A DNA stretch of 64,000 nt from Xanthomonas hortorum pv. pelargonii (GCF_024499015.1 NZ_CP098604.1:1488001-1552000); one strand, 5' to 3'; shown: positions 38,414-49,139, numbered from the stretch's first letter. The notes: generated by a model not told the origin, from the sequence alone. Program-made: numbers and translations.

Positions 38414-41239
38414 GTGACTAGCAGTCTCTCCAAACTTGTGGTTGCGGCACGTCGCTCGGTAGAGCTCCATGGCGGCGGTTTCTCCGGCGCAACTGCAGTT
38501 GCGATGCGGGCGTTCAAAGTGATCCGCGCCCTCGGAATACGCGGATTTCTTGGGCGAGTGCGATTGGCCGGACGTAAGCAGCCGACGGCTTCACGCCTGT
38601 CGGACCAAGCGCCGTTCGTCGCGCCTGTGCCCTTATCGCAGCTGCAGTTAAAAGTCGGCGTGATGGTGCACGTCTTCTATCCTGATCTGATCGACGAATT
38701 CGCACAGTCACTCCAGCAAATGCCGGTTGGCTATGACCTGCTGGTCTCTGTGATGGACGAAGCCGCCGCAGATCACGCGCGCGCCCGCTTTTCCAAGCTA
38801 TCGCATGTTGAGAAACTGGATGTGCGCATCGTGTCCAACCGAGGCCGTGATATCGCGCCAATGGTGGTGACGTTCCGTGAGCAGATCCTGGCATTGGATG
38901 TTGTCGGCCATCTGCATACAAAAAAGTCCCTGTATACCGGCAGCGAGCAAGGCCAGTGGCGCCGCTACCTGGTCTCGTCCCTGATGGGGAGCCCGGAGCG
39001 CATCGCCTGGCAACTGGGAATGTTTCAGGCCGAGCCGCGCCTTGGCATGCTTTACCCCGAAAGTTACGAACGGGTGCCGCTATGGGCACATACCTGGCTG
39101 AGTAATTTTGAGGTTTGCCGCGCGCTGGCCCAACGTCTCGGATTCGATATCAGCGCCTCGGAGTACATCGACTTCCCTGCAGGATCGATGTTTTGGGCGA
39201 AGGTGGATGCACTACGGCCGTTGTACGCGCTGGACCTTGAGCTGAAGGACTTTCCCGAAGAGCGCGGCCAGATCGATGGCACCTTGCACCACGCAATGGA
39301 GCGCATGTTCGTCGCCATCGTGCGGCACCAGCAGTATCGCATCGGCATATTGCCGCAAGACGGCACGCTGGCGCTCAGCGGCGAAGGTGGGCGCAACTGG
39401 CAGGCTGCGTTCGAAACGCCGATCGCCACGCGATTCACACTGTCCTCTCTTCAAGCTCGACTGGTGTCATTGGACATCTTCGACACCTTGGTGGTGAGAC
39501 CGTTCCTGTTTCCGGCGGGTGCTCGCGCCTATCTTGCCCACTTGGTAGCATGCAAATTCGGGGTCGAGAACTTTCTTGAACTACGCGACCTTGCTGAGTC
39601 CAAGGCACGCCATCAACGTGGCGCCGATGTCGATCTATCGAGCATCTACAACACCCTGTCTGGCCTACCTGATGCGGAAGGACTCCCAATCGGCGCCCTC
39701 CAGGCATTGGAAGTGGCGCTGGAAGCCAGACTGCTACAACCACGTCGCGCTGTGATCGCAGCAGCTACACAGTTGCAGCAACGCGGCACCCGCCTGGTTG
39801 CGCTGTCGGACATGTATCTGGATAGCACATTGCTGCAGCAGATCCTGCCGCCCGAGGCCAGCGCGCTGCCAGCGGCCTGGTATGTCTCCTGCGAGACGGG
39901 TTGGCGCAAAGATGCTGACAGTGCCTGGAAGAAGCTGCCAGACATTGAAAAAATCGACACCTCGCAGTGGCTGCATGTCGGCGACAACGAACACGGCGAT
40001 ATCCAGCGTCCACAGATGCACAAATTACTGACTCCAGTGCATGTGCTTCGCCCATCTGCGTTACTGGATGTGGTTCCTGCATTGCGCCCGCTTCGGCCAC
40101 CGTTGGGTGCGGCAACGCGGTGGCAGGACCAGTTATGGCTTGGCTTGCTGGCTAATCGGTTCGCCGATCTTGCCGACCGGCAGCCGGAAACATTGATGCC
40201 GTTGCCGACACTCTCCCCGGCAAGTCTTGGCTACGTGGTCATCGGCCCGTTGATCTTCGATTATCTCGCTTGGCTGGTCCGCATGGCGAAGCAAACCAAC
40301 ATCGAAACGATTTTATTCTTGAGCCGAGAAGGCTACCTGCTGGAGCAGGCTTTTCAGCTCGTGAAACAAACGTCCCCGGCGCTTGACCAGCTTCATGGCA
40401 AGTATCTGCTCGCATCGCGGCGGGGAACCGGAACACCCTCGCTACACACGCCGGACGATCTTGCATTGCTGTTGGACAGTACCTACACCGGGACGCTGGG
40501 CAACCTGGTGCAGGCCCGCCTGGGAGATGCCGCGGCACATATTCTGGAGCATCGATTAGGCCAATCGGTCATGCAACGCGATGTCTACCTGCCGGAGATG
40601 CACGCCGAACTTCTAGAGCTGATAGCTCCAGCAATAGATGAACTGCTGGCGCTTGCCGAAACTGAAAGGACGGCCTACCTGCATTACTGGGGAGCGACCG
40701 CAGGTAACGGTGCAGCCATGGTGGCCGATATAGGTTACTCCGGCAGCATCCAAGCCAACCTTGCAAGATTGACTGGGCAGCCGCTGGGTGGCGCCTATTT
40801 TGCATTGAACGGGCGCGCGACAAAGATCACTGCCCAGAGTTGGGCCGCCGCCCGCTATTTTGATGGCCGTACCGAGGGTGATCCGGAGCAATCCACGATC
40901 CTGCGCCACGATCTGCTGCTGGAAACACTTCTCACCGCTCCCTCGCCGCAGTTTTCCTACTTCACAGGCACCACCGAGATTCCGACTGCGGTCTACGCCA
41001 GTCAGGAGCTATCGCCAGCGCAATGGGCGACGATCGCGCAGGTGCATGAAGGTGCGTTAGCGTTCATTGCAGACGTCTGTCAGGTTGCGCAGGACGAAAG
41101 CTACCTGCTGGACTTCGATCGAGCCTCGGTCCAGATCCCGCTGCAGTGCGTCGGCTCCGGACGCTGGCAGGCGCCGTGGCTGGCAGAGCTGCAACTGGAC
41201 GATCGCTTCACTGGACGCGGATCGGTCCGGGCTGGATGA
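38414..41239 (+). CDS. Large multidomain protein: RgpF-like rhamnan-synthesis domain fused to HAD-type phosphatase domain, 941 aa
   Basis: Residues about 75-330 resemble RgpF (rhamnan synthesis F, PF05045 type): VMVHVFYPDLIDEFAQSL, SNRGRDIAPMVV, VGHLHTKKS and GSMFWAKVDAL. Residues about 350-535 form a HAD domain with the nucleophile in SLDIFDTLVV, motif II in LVALSDMYLD and motif IV in GDNEHGD. Residues 600-941 form a third region with LFLSREGYLL and VADIGYSGSIQ, common in HAD-containing polysaccharide proteins. No signal peptide is seen. The GTG start at 38414, 19 bases after the ETF-QO stop, has a weak ribosome site; ATG 38504 is an alternative. A role in surface polysaccharide synthesis is inferred from domain and neighbourhood. 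Confidence 0.8.
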   Translation: MTSSLSKLVVAARRSVELHGGGFSGATAVAMRAFKVIRALGIRGFLGRVRLAGRKQPTASRLSDQAPFVAPVPLSQLQLKVGVMVHVFYPDLIDEFAQSLQQMPVGYDLLVSVMDEAAADHARARFSKLSHVEKLDVRIVSNRGRDIAPMVVTFREQILALDVVGHLHTKKSLYTGSEQGQWRRYLVSSLMGSPERIAWQLGMFQAEPRLGMLYPESYERVPLWAHTWLSNFEVCRALAQRLGFDISASEYIDFPAGSMFWAKVDALRPLYALDLELKDFPEERGQIDGTLHHAMERMFVAIVRHQQYRIGILPQDGTLALSGEGGRNWQAAFETPIATRFTLSSLQARLVSLDIFDTLVVRPFLFPAGARAYLAHLVACKFGVENFLELRDLAESKARHQRGADVDLSSIYNTLSGLPDAEGLPIGALQALEVALEARLLQPRRAVIAAATQLQQRGTRLVALSDMYLDSTLLQQILPPEASALPAAWYVSCETGWRKDADSAWKKLPDIEKIDTSQWLHVGDNEHGDIQRPQMHKLLTPVHVLRPSALLDVVPALRPLRPPLGAATRWQDQLWLGLLANRFADLADRQPETLMPLPTLSPASLGYVVIGPLIFDYLAWLVRMAKQTNIETILFLSREGYLLEQAFQLVKQTSPALDQLHGKYLLASRRGTGTPSLHTPDDLALLLDSTYTGTLGNLVQARLGDAAAHILEHRLGQSVMQRDVYLPEMHAELLELIAPAIDELLALAETERTAYLHYWGATAGNGAAMVADIGYSGSIQANLARLTGQPLGGAYFALNGRATKITAQSWAAARYFDGRTEGDPEQSTILRHDLLLETLLTAPSPQFSYFTGTTEIPTAVYASQELSPAQWATIAQVHEGALAFIADVCQVAQDESYLLDFDRASVQIPLQCVGSGRWQAPWLAELQLDDRFTGRGSVRAG

Positions 41240-41262
41240 CCTGACGGCCGTCCAGCCTCGCC

Positions 41263-41901
41263 TCACGGTTGAGGCGTCCGGATCGCCACACCGGTCTTCT
41301 GACGCATCTCATCCAACTCCACACCTTCTGCGGCCTCCACCAACACCAACCCACCATCGGTGACATCGAACACTGCCAGGTCGGTGATGATGCGATCGAC
41401 CACGCCGACGCCGGTCAACGGCAAGTCGCACTCGGGCAGGATCTTGTGGCTGCCGTCCTTGGCGACGTGTTCCATAAGCACCACCACGCGCTTGACCCCC
41501 GCCACCAGGTCCATCGCGCCACCCATGCCCTTGACCATCTTGCCTGGCACCATCCAGTTGGCCAGATCGCCACGGTCGGTGACCTGCATCGCACCGAGAA
41601 TCGCCAGATCGATATGGCCGCCGCGGATCATCGCGAACGAATCGTGGCTACCGAAATAACTGGCACCGGTACGCGCGGTGACGGTCTGCTTGCCGGCATT
41701 GATCAGGTCTGCATCCACTTGGTCTTCGGTGGGAAACGGGCCGATACCGAGCAGGCCGTTCTCCGATTGCAGCCACACGTCCACGCCATCGGGAATGTGA
41801 TTGGCCACCAGTGTCGGCAGTCCGATGCCCAAGTTGACGTAGGCGCCGTCCGTCAATTCGCGCGCCGCGCGTGCGGCCATCTGATCTCTGGTCCAGGCCA
41901 T
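41263..41901 (-). CDS. scoB: 3-oxoacid CoA-transferase subunit B, 212 aa
   Basis: Beta subunit of a family I CoA-transferase (succinyl-CoA:3-ketoacid or 3-oxoadipate type). The catalytic Glu lies in [12 protein letters not shown], with [19 protein letters not shown] at the N-terminus and [14 protein letters not shown] in the core. The ATG at 41901 overlaps the last base of the subunit A stop; a GTG at 41904 is also possible. In xanthomonads this pair near the lps locus has been called lpsJ/lpsI, but its sequence shows ketoacid CoA-transfer, not a polysaccharide enzyme. Confidence 0.93.
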   Translation of the reverse strand: MAWTRDQMAARAARELTDGAYVNLGIGLPTLVANHIPDGVDVWLQSENGLLGIGPFPTEDQVDADLINAGKQTVTARTGASYFGSHDSFAMIRGGHIDLAILGAMQVTDRGDLANWMVPGKMVKGMGGAMDLVAGVKRVVVLMEHVAKDGSHKILPECDLPLTGVGVVDRIITDLAVFDVTDGGLVLVEAAEGVELDEMRQKTGVAIRTPQP

Positions 41902-42632
41902 CACTGCTGTCCTTCGCGCACGGTGCGCTGTTCGATGCGTTTTTCCGGCGTGGCGTTGAGTACCAGGCGGTCGACATAGATGCCGGGCAGATGCACATGG
42001 TCAGGGTCGATCGCGCCCAACGCCACGATCTCCTCGACCTCGGCAATGCAGACGCGACCGGCCATGGCGCAGGCGGGATTGAAATTACGCGCGGTCTTGC
42101 GAAACACCAGATTGCCGGCCGTATCCGCACGCCATGCCTTGACCAACGCCACATCGGCCTGCAGCGCGGTTTCCAGCACATAGTGCTTGCCGTTGAATTC
42201 GCGGGTTTCCTTGCCCTCGGCGACGATGGTGCCGTAGCCGGTTGCGGTGTAAAACGCAGGAATTCCTGCACCGCCCGCACGCAAGCGCTCGGCCAGCGTG
42301 CCTTGCGGGTTGAACTCCAGCTCCAGTTCACCGGCCAGATACTGGCGTTCGAACTCCTTGTTCTCGCCCACGTACGACGAAATCATCTTGCGGATTTGCC
42401 GGGTGGCTAATAATTGGCCAAGCCCAAATCCATCGACCCCGGCGTTGTTGGAGATCACCGTCAACCCGCTGACATCGCTTTCGCGCACTGCCGCGATCAG
42501 CGCTTCGGGGATTCCGCACAAGCCAAAGCCGCCCACCGCCAGGGTCTGGCCGTCGGCCAGCACCCCGTCCAACGCCGCTCCGGCATCGGCGTAGCGTTTG
42601 CCGCTTGCCTTACCACGTCCACTATTGCGCAT
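41901..42632 (-). CDS. scoA: 3-oxoacid CoA-transferase subunit A, 243 aa
   Basis: Alpha subunit of the same enzyme. The oxyanion/CoA loop is in [17 protein letters not shown]. Further family blocks are [36 protein letters not shown] and [13 protein letters not shown]. The start MRNSGRG at 42632 follows GAGGGCGGTG; the frame is open to 42716, but the extra residues are unlike the family. It is coupled to subunit B and divergent from xanA across 134 bases. Confidence 0.93.
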   Translation of the reverse strand: MRNSGRGKASGKRYADAGAALDGVLADGQTLAVGGFGLCGIPEALIAAVRESDVSGLTVISNNAGVDGFGLGQLLATRQIRKMISSYVGENKEFERQYLAGELELEFNPQGTLAERLRAGGAGIPAFYTATGYGTIVAEGKETREFNGKHYVLETALQADVALVKAWRADTAGNLVFRKTARNFNPACAMAGRVCIAEVEEIVALGAIDPDHVHLPGIYVDRLVLNATPEKRIEQRTVREGQQ

Positions 42633-42766
42633 CACCGCCCTCGCCTCGCTGATGTGAAGCAGCCATTCTAGCCGCTGACTGTTCCCTGTCCCCGTTCGCA
42701 ATTCCGCCACACCCAAGACACGGCGCAGCCGCTAAACTCGGACGTCCCCCACCCCAGGAATTGCCC

Positions 42767-44113
42767 ATGACGCTACCCGCCTTCAAGGCCTACGATATTC
42801 GCGGCCGCGTGCCGGATGAACTCAACGAGGACTTGGCTCGCCGCATCGGCGTGGCGCTGGCGGCGCAGCTGGATCAAGGGCCCGTGGTCCTGGGCCATGA
42901 CGTGCGTCTGGCCAGCCCCGGCTTGCAGGAAGCGCTCTCGGCCGGCCTGCGCGCCAGCGGCCGCGAGGTGATCGATATCGGCTTGTGCGGCACCGAGGAG
43001 GTCTATTTCCAGACCGATCATCTCAAGGCGGCCGGCGGCGTGATGGTCACCGCCAGCCATAACCCGATGGACTACAACGGCATGAAGCTGGTGCGCGAGC
43101 AGGCGCGACCGATCAGCTCAGATACCGGCCTGTTCGCGATTCGCGACACTGTCGCCGCCGATACCGCCGCACCGGGTGAGCCCACTGCGAGCGAACAGAG
43201 CCGTACCGACAAGACCGCCTATCTGGAGCACCTGCTCAGCTACGTGGACCGCAGCACGCTCAAGCCGCTCAAGCTGGTGGTCAACGCCGGCAACGGTGGC
43301 GCCGGTCTGATCGTCGATCTGCTCGCACCGCATCTTCCCTTCGAATTCGTGCGCGTCTTCCACGAACCCGATGGCAACTTCCCCAACGGCATTCCCAACC
43401 CGTTGCTGCCGGAAAACCGCGCTGCCACCGCCAAGGCGGTGCAGGAACACGGCGCCGATTTCGGTATTGCATGGGATGGCGACTTCGATCGTTGCTTCTT
43501 CTTCGACCACAGCGGCCGCTTCATCGAAGGCTATTACCTGGTCGGCCTGCTGGCGCAGGCAATCCTGGCCAAGCAGCCGGGAGGCAAGGTCGTGCACGAC
43601 CCGCGCCTGACCTGGAACACCGTGGAGATGGTCGAAGACAGCGGCGGTATTCCGGTGCTGTGCAAGAGCGGGCATGCCTTCATCAAGGAAAAGATGCGCA
43701 GCGAAAACGCCGTGTATGGCGGCGAAATGAGCGCGCACCATTATTTCCGCGAGTTCGCCTACGCCGACTCCGGCATGATTCCGTGGCTGTTGATTGCCGA
43801 GCTGGTGTCTCAGTCCGGTCGTTCGCTGGCAGATCTGGTCGAAGCACGCATGCAGAAGTTCCCTTGCAGCGGCGAGATCAACTTCAAGGTGGACGATGCC
43901 AAGGCGGCGGTTGCCCGCGTGATGGAGCATTACGCGTCGCTGTCACCCGAGCTGGATTACACCGATGGCATCAGCGCGGACTTCGGCCAGTGGCGTTTCA
44001 ACCTGCGTAGTTCCAATACCGAACCACTGCTGCGTCTGAACGTGGAAACCCGCGGCGATGCCGCACTGCTGGAAACGCGTACACAGGAGATTTCCGATCT
44101 GCTACGCGGCTGA
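42767..44113 (+). CDS. xanA: Phosphoglucomutase/phosphomannomutase XanA, 448 aa
   Basis: Interconverts glucose-6-P and glucose-1-P as well as mannose-6-P and mannose-1-P, feeding xanthan, LPS and nucleotide sugars. The catalytic phosphoserine loop is TASHNPMDYNG, the metal loop DGDFDRCFFF, the sugar-binding loop GEMSAHHYFREF, and the phosphate loop RSSNTEPLLRLN. The ATG 42767 start and 448 residues fit XanA. A TAAACT box at about 42733 may be its -10. xanB follows 45 bases later on the same transcript. Confidence 0.97.
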   Translation: MTLPAFKAYDIRGRVPDELNEDLARRIGVALAAQLDQGPVVLGHDVRLASPGLQEALSAGLRASGREVIDIGLCGTEEVYFQTDHLKAAGGVMVTASHNPMDYNGMKLVREQARPISSDTGLFAIRDTVAADTAAPGEPTASEQSRTDKTAYLEHLLSYVDRSTLKPLKLVVNAGNGGAGLIVDLLAPHLPFEFVRVFHEPDGNFPNGIPNPLLPENRAATAKAVQEHGADFGIAWDGDFDRCFFFDHSGRFIEGYYLVGLLAQAILAKQPGGKVVHDPRLTWNTVEMVEDSGGIPVLCKSGHAFIKEKMRSENAVYGGEMSAHHYFREFAYADSGMIPWLLIAELVSQSGRSLADLVEARMQKFPCSGEINFKVDDAKAAVARVMEHYASLSPELDYTDGISADFGQWRFNLRSSNTEPLLRLNVETRGDAALLETRTQEISDLLRG

Positions 44114-44158
44114 TTTACCATCATCCCCCACTTTGACGCACTGGAGTTTCCCCCGCTC

Positions 44159-45562
44159 GCGAGCGACGTCCTTCCGATTATTCTGTCCGGCGGTTCCGGC
44201 ACGCGCCTTTGGCCGTTGTCGCGCGAATCGTACCCGAAGCAGTTCCTGCCGCTGGTCGGCGAGCACAGCATGCTGCAGGCCACCTGGCTGCGTTCCGCTC
44301 CGGTAGCGGCGCATGCACCCATCGTGGTGGCCAATGAAGAACATCGCTTCATGGCCGCCGAGCAGTTGCAGCAGCTGGGCGTGAAGCCGTCGGCCATCCT
44401 GCTTGAGCCCAAGGGCCGCAACACTGCCCCGGCAATTGCCGTCGCTGCATTGGAAGCCACCCGTAACGGTGGCGATCCGCTGTTGCTGGTGCTGCCGTCC
44501 GATCATGTCATTCGTGACGAGGCCGCCTTCCAGGCTGCCGTGACCGTCGCGGCAGCTGCCGCAGAACAGGGCAAGCTGGTCACCTTCGGCATCAAGCCGA
44601 CCGCGCCTGAAACCGGCTATGGCTACATCAAGGCCGGTGCCGGTACCGGCGCCACCGCGGTCGAGCGCTTCGTCGAAAAGCCCGACCTGGCTACGGCGCA
44701 AGGCTATCTGGCCAGCGGCGAGTATTACTGGAACAGCGGCATGTTCCTGTTCCGTGCCTCGCGCTATCTGGAAGAACTGCACAAATTCCATCCCGCCATC
44801 GCCGACGCGTGTCAGAAGGCGTGGGAAGGCGGCAAGCGCGATGCCGACTTCACCCGTCTGGACAAAGATGCGTTCGCCTCCAGCCCATCGGATTCGATCG
44901 ACTATGCGGTGATGGAAAAGACTGCCGATGCGGTCGTGGTGCCGCTGGATGCCGGCTGGAATGACGTTGGCTCATGGTCCTCGTTGCTGGACGTCTCCGA
45001 GCAGGATGGCCAGGGCAACGCGCATCATGGCGATGTCATCCAGCTCGATTGCAAGAACACCTATGCGTATGGCTCGCGCCTGATCGCCATGGTCGGCCTG
45101 GAGGACGTGGTTGTGGTGGAGACGCCAGACGCCGTTCTGGTCGGTCACCGCGATCGCATCCAGGAAGTAAAGGATGTGGTCGGCCGGATCAAGGCCGACG
45201 GTCGCTCCGAGGCGACCTGGCATCGCAAGGTCTATCGTCCCTGGGGTGCTTACGATTCGATCGACATGGGTCAACGTCACCAGGTCAAGCGCATCACCGT
45301 CAAGCCCGGTGCCGTGCTCAGTCTGCAGATGCATCACCACCGCGCAGAGCACTGGATCGTCGTCAGCGGCACCGCAGAAGTCACGCGTGGCGAAGAGGTG
45401 CTGCTGCTCACCGAGAACCAGAGTACCTATATTCCGCTTGGCGTGACCCATCGCCTGCGCAATCCAGGCAAATTGCCGCTGGAACTGATCGAAGTGCAGT
45501 CCGGCAGCTATCTGGGCGAAGACGACATCGTGCGTTTCGAAGACACCTACGGGCGCACCTGA
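44159..45562 (+). CDS. xanB: Mannose-6-phosphate isomerase / GDP-mannose pyrophosphorylase XanB, start codon unclear
   Basis: Bifunctional type II enzyme: GDP-mannose pyrophosphorylase N-terminal ([19 protein letters not shown], then [10 protein letters not shown] and FVEKPD) and a cupin phosphomannose isomerase C-terminal ([19 protein letters not shown]). Supplies GDP-mannose for xanthan and for Gmd/Rmd. The conserved N-terminus [11 protein letters not shown] begins at 44162, but the codon before it (44159-44161) is GCG, not a start. The only upstream candidate in frame is CTG 44141. The first standard start, TTG 44216, would delete the pyrophosphorylase signature. The stated start is by homology: it gives 467 residues and lies 12 bases after GGAG. 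Either a rare start codon is used or the sequence carries a change here. Confidence 0.85.
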   Translation, partial: ASDVLPIILSGGSGTRLWPLSRESYPKQFLPLVGEHSMLQATWLRSAPVAAHAPIVVANEEHRFMAAEQLQQLGVKPSAILLEPKGRNTAPAIAVAALEATRNGGDPLLLVLPSDHVIRDEAAFQAAVTVAAAAAEQGKLVTFGIKPTAPETGYGYIKAGAGTGATAVERFVEKPDLATAQGYLASGEYYWNSGMFLFRASRYLEELHKFHPAIADACQKAWEGGKRDADFTRLDKDAFASSPSDSIDYAVMEKTADAVVVPLDAGWNDVGSWSSLLDVSEQDGQGNAHHGDVIQLDCKNTYAYGSRLIAMVGLEDVVVVETPDAVLVGHRDRIQEVKDVVGRIKADGRSEATWHRKVYRPWGAYDSIDMGQRHQVKRITVKPGAVLSLQMHHHRAEHWIVVSGTAEVTRGEEVLLLTENQSTYIPLGVTHRLRNPGKLPLELIEVQSGSYLGEDDIVRFEDTYGRT

Positions 45563-45594
45563 TCGGTCGCTTGCAGGTTTCTGCAACACATAAG

Positions 45595-45622
45595 CAAACA
45601 GCCGGGGATTCCCGGCTGTTTG
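45595..45622. terminator. Intrinsic terminator between xanAB and rmlBACD
   Basis: A perfect 12-bp stem, CAAACAGCCGGG (45595-45606) against 45611-45622, has a GATT loop. It lies 33 bases after the xanB stop, between convergent operons, and could serve both directions. Confidence 0.75.
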
Positions 45623-45683
45623 TGTTTGCGGCTTTCATTTCGTCGGCAGGTAGCGTGATTGCCACCGATCTGAGCCGCGACTT

Positions 45684-46592
45684 CTACCGTCTGGCAGCGG
45701 CGATTTCGGCAATCACGGGCTGCAAGCCAAGCTGCCATTCCGGCAATACGATGTCGAAATCGCGCTGCAGTTTTTCGATCGACAACCGCGAATACGCCGG
45801 CCGCTTAGCAGGCGTCGGGTAGTCGGCAGTGGTGATCGGCACCACGCGCGGCGCACGCGGCAGCAAACCTGCGCTCACGGCTTCTTCGAAGATCGCCTCG
45901 GCAAAGCCATGCCAACTGGTCTGTCCTGCAGCCGTGAGGTGCCATGTGCCCGAGGTGTCGGGTGTGCGTTGGCGCAGCAACTGCGCGGTGACATCGGCGA
46001 TCAATGCCGCCGGCGTCGGCGTTCCGATCTGATCGGCCACCACGCGCAGCTCATCGCGCTCGGCGCCGACACGCAACATCGTGCGCAGGAAATTGGCGCC
46101 ATGCGAGGCGTACACCCAGGCCGTGCGTAGGATCAGATGCTGCGCACCGGAGGCGCGGATGGCGTCCTCGCCAGCAAGCTTGGTTTCGCCATACACGCCT
46201 AGCGGCGAGGTCTGTGCATCCTCCAGATAGGGGGCGCTGCCATGGCCGTCGAAGACGTAGTCGGTCGAGTAGTGCACCAGTGGCACGTTACGGGCAGCAC
46301 ACCATGCCGCAATGACGCCAGGCGATAGCGCATTCGCCCGCATGGCGCTATCGCGATCCTGCTCGGCGCGATCTACTGCCGTATAGGCTGCAGCGTTGAC
46401 CACACGCGAAGGGCCAATCCGGTCCAGCAAGGCTGGCAGAGCTTCCGGTGCGTCGAAGTCCGCCGTCTCGCACACGCTGCCATCAGGCAACCGGCCACTG
46501 CGTGTCGTCGCCTGCACCGCGCCATCGGCCGCCAGTGCGCGCAGCAGTTCCGTCCCGACCTGCCCGTTTGCACCGAAGACCAAAGTGGTCAC
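45684..46592 (-). CDS. rmlD: dTDP-4-dehydrorhamnose reductase, 302 aa
   Basis: Last step of dTDP-L-rhamnose synthesis, reducing dTDP-6-deoxy-L-lyxo-4-hexulose. Nucleotide-binding loop GANGQVGTELL, NAAAYTAVDRAE, STDYVFDG and the catalytic Y-x3-K in GVYGETKLAGE are typical of RmlD. The GTG start at 46592 overlaps the rmlC stop as GTGA. It is the last gene of the rmlBACD operon. Confidence 0.95.
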   Translation of the reverse strand: MTTLVFGANGQVGTELLRALAADGAVQATTRSGRLPDGSVCETADFDAPEALPALLDRIGPSRVVNAAAYTAVDRAEQDRDSAMRANALSPGVIAAWCAARNVPLVHYSTDYVFDGHGSAPYLEDAQTSPLGVYGETKLAGEDAIRASGAQHLILRTAWVYASHGANFLRTMLRVGAERDELRVVADQIGTPTPAALIADVTAQLLRQRTPDTSGTWHLTAAGQTSWHGFAEAIFEEAVSAGLLPRAPRVVPITTADYPTPAKRPAYSRLSIEKLQRDFDIVLPEWQLGLQPVIAEIAAARR

Positions 46593-47146
46593 GGCGTATA
46601 CACCGGCAAGCGATCGACTGGCACATCGCTCAGGAACGGTGCGTTGGCATCCTTGGCTGACAGCAATGGATCGCTAATCGGCCAATCGATCCCGATCTCC
46701 GCGTCATTCCAGCGCACGCCAGCATCAGCCTCCTTGACGTACACGTCGGTGCACAGATAGCTGAACAATGCTTTCTCCGAAAGCACCGCGAAGCCATGCG
46801 CAAAGCCTTCAGGTATCCAGACTTGACGTCGGTTTTCTGCACTCAGCAAGACTGCGGTCCAGTGCCCGAAGTGAGGAGATCCACTGCGGATGTCCACTGC
46901 AACGTCGTAGACCTCGCCTTCAAGCACGCTCACCAATTTGCCCTGCGGGCGAGGCCACTGATAGTGCAGACCGCGTAGTACGCACCTGGCAGATGTTGAG
47001 ACGTTACTCTGCACAAAATTTGTCGGTAGGCCGTGCTGTCCGAAACGCTCCGCATTCCATGTTTCGAAGAAATAACCGCGCTCATCGCCAAAGACTGCAG
47101 GCTCGATGACGACGCAGCCGGGCAACGTCGTTTCGATCACTTTCAA
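46589..47146 (-). CDS. rmlC: dTDP-4-dehydrorhamnose 3,5-epimerase, 185 aa
   Basis: Third step of dTDP-L-rhamnose synthesis. The cupin core has [31 protein letters not shown] (catalytic His), [18 protein letters not shown] and [15 protein letters not shown]. The start is TTG 47146 ([10 protein letters not shown]), which overlaps the rmlA stop as TTGA and gives the family's usual 185 residues. The upstream in-frame ATG at 47362 would lie well within rmlA. A GTG at 47140 is possible. Confidence 0.93.
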   Translation of the reverse strand: MKVIETTLPGCVVIEPAVFGDERGYFFETWNAERFGQHGLPTNFVQSNVSTSARCVLRGLHYQWPRPQGKLVSVLEGEVYDVAVDIRSGSPHFGHWTAVLLSAENRRQVWIPEGFAHGFAVLSEKALFSYLCTDVYVKEADAGVRWNDAEIGIDWPISDPLLSAKDANAPFLSDVPVDRLPVYTP

Positions 47147-48030
47147 GGGACAACCCCGCGCTTGGCTAATGCATTCAAATATTTTCCGTAGTCGTTTTTC
47201 AGCAGTGGCGCGGCCAGGCGCTCCAGCTGCGCAGCATCGATCCAGCCCTTCCCAAATGCGATTTCCTCCGGGCAGCACACCTGCAGGCCCTGACGCATCT
47301 GGATGGTCTCGATGAAATTGGCCGCTTCGTGCAAAGACTGATGCGTGCCCGTATCCAGCCACGCGTATCCGCGCCCCAGCGGCTCAAGATGCAAGTCGCC
47401 GGCATCGAGATAGCAACGATTGAGATCGGTGATTTCCAATTCGCCGCGCGGCGACGGCTTCAAGGCAGCCGCATAGTCACTGGCCTTGCCATCATAGAAA
47501 TACAAGCCGGTGACCGCATAGTTGGAACGCGGCTTTTCCGGCTTTTCGGCAATGTCGATGACCTTGCCCTGCTGATCGAATTCGGCAACACCGTAGCGCT
47601 CCGGATCGTTGACCCAATAACCGAACACCGTTGCGCCCTGCTCGCGCACATCGGCGCGGCGCAAGGTCTCGGTCAGACCATGCCCATGGAAAATATTGTC
47701 GCCCAGCACCAGGCAACTCGGCTTGCCGTCTACGAAGTCGCGTCCGATCAGATAGGCCTGTGCCAACCCGTCCGGGCTGGGTTGCACGGCGTACTGGATA
47801 TTGACGCCCCACTGCGAGCCATCGCCCAACAGCGATTGAAACAGCGCCTGCTCATGCGGCGTGTTGATGATCAGAATGTCCCGAATGCCCGCAAGCATCA
47901 GCACGCTCAGCGGGTAATAGATCATCGGCTTGTCGTACACCGGCAACAGCTGCTTGCTGACGCCCTTGGTGATCGGATACAGGCGCGTGCCTGACCCGCC
48001 CGCCAAAATGATGCCTTTACGTTGTGTCAT
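47143..48030 (-). CDS. rmlA: Glucose-1-phosphate thymidylyltransferase, 295 aa
   Basis: First step of the pathway: glucose-1-P plus dTTP to dTDP-glucose. The nucleotide-binding signature [21 protein letters not shown] is followed by [27 protein letters not shown] and [10 protein letters not shown]. The start at 48030 (MTQRKG) has AGGAG eight bases upstream. The glucose-1-P substrate comes from XanA, encoded on the opposite strand nearby. Confidence 0.96.
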   Translation of the reverse strand: MTQRKGIILAGGSGTRLYPITKGVSKQLLPVYDKPMIYYPLSVLMLAGIRDILIINTPHEQALFQSLLGDGSQWGVNIQYAVQPSPDGLAQAYLIGRDFVDGKPSCLVLGDNIFHGHGLTETLRRADVREQGATVFGYWVNDPERYGVAEFDQQGKVIDIAEKPEKPRSNYAVTGLYFYDGKASDYAAALKPSPRGELEITDLNRCYLDAGDLHLEPLGRGYAWLDTGTHQSLHEAANFIETIQMRQGLQVCCPEEIAFGKGWIDAAQLERLAAPLLKNDYGKYLNALAKRGVVP

Positions 48031-48083
48031 GAGGTACTCCTGTTGAGGCCCGCGCGCGCGCAGGCTCTTGCAAGGGACGCGCG

Positions 48084-49139
48084 TTATGCCGCGGCGCCGA
48101 TCCGTTCCAGACGATAACTGCCATCCAGCACGCCCTGCACCCACGCCTGGTTGGTCAGGTACCACTCCACCGTCTGCGCGATGCCCTGCTCGAAGGTGTA
48201 CGCCGGCTCCCAGCCCAACTCGTTCTTCAACTTGGACGCATCGATTGCATACCGCCGGTCGTGCCCGGGGCGGTCGGTGACATGGGTGATCTGGCTTGCA
48301 CGCGGCTTGCCGTCTTCGCGCGGACGATGCTGATCCAGCAGTGCGCAGATCGCCTGCACGACTTCGATGTTCTGGCGCTCGGAATTGCCGCCCACGTTGT
48401 AGGTCTCGCCGACCCGGCCCTTGGCCAGCACGGTGCGGATCGCTTCGCAATGATCGCTGACGAACAGCCAGTCGCGCACCTGCTTGCCGTCTCCGTACAC
48501 CGGTAGCGGCTCGCCGGCCAGCGCCTTGGCAATGACCAATGGAATGAGTTTTTCGGGGAAGTGGTACGGACCGTAGTTGTTCGAGCAGTTGGTGGTCAGC
48601 ACCGGCAGCCCGTAGGTGTGGTGGAACGCGCGCACCAAGTGATCCGACGCTGCCTTGGAGGCCGAGTACGGCGAGTTCGGGGCGTAGGGCGTGGTTTCGG
48701 TGAACTTGCCGGTCTCACCCAGCGTGCCATAGACCTCGTCGGTGGACACATGCAGGAAGCGGAACGCATCACGGCGCGTATCCGGCAACGCTTTCCAATA
48801 GTCGCGCACTGCTTCAAGCAGGGCCAAAGTGCCGACCACGTTGGTCTGGATGAAGGCGCCAGGGCCTTCGATCGAACGATCGACATGGCTTTCTGCCGCG
48901 AAGTTCAGCACCGCCTCCGGCTGATGTTCCTGCAGCAGGCGAGTCACAAGCGCGCCGTCGCCGATGTCGCCCTTGACGAAGACATGGTCGGCATTGCCTT
49001 CCAGCGACGCCAACGTGTTCAGATTGCCCGCATAAGTGAGCACGTCCAGATTGACCACGCGGATCCCACGAGAGACAGCCTCCAGAACAAAATTTCCGCC
49101 GATAAAGCCGGCCCCGCCGGTTACTAGCCAAGTCGCCAC
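48084..49139 (-). CDS. rmlB: dTDP-glucose 4,6-dehydratase, 351 aa
   Basis: Second step: dTDP-glucose to dTDP-4-keto-6-deoxyglucose, NAD-dependent, extended SDR fold. Visible features are [42 protein letters not shown] and the catalytic [15 protein letters not shown]. The GTG start at 49139 follows GGAGGGG. It is first in rmlBACD and divergent from etfB across 224 bases. Confidence 0.96.
   Translation of the reverse strand: MATWLVTGGAGFIGGNFVLEAVSRGIRVVNLDVLTYAGNLNTLASLEGNADHVFVKGDIGDGALVTRLLQEHQPEAVLNFAAESHVDRSIEGPGAFIQTNVVGTLALLEAVRDYWKALPDTRRDAFRFLHVSTDEVYGTLGETGKFTETTPYAPNSPYSASKAASDHLVRAFHHTYGLPVLTTNCSNNYGPYHFPEKLIPLVIAKALAGEPLPVYGDGKQVRDWLFVSDHCEAIRTVLAKGRVGETYNVGGNSERQNIEVVQAICALLDQHRPREDGKPRASQITHVTDRPGHDRRYAIDASKLKNELGWEPAYTFEQGIAQTVEWYLTNQAWVQGVLDGSYRLERIGAAA

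Noticed and set aside
41263..42632. Reading the CoA-transferase pair as LPS biosynthesis genes (lpsI/lpsJ)
   Set aside because: Sequence motifs are those of family I CoA-transferases; the LPS name reflects position only.
45563..45683. Extension of xanB-side frames beyond the terminator
   Set aside because: The frame continues only in a shadow of xanB and crosses a strong hairpin; no gene features.
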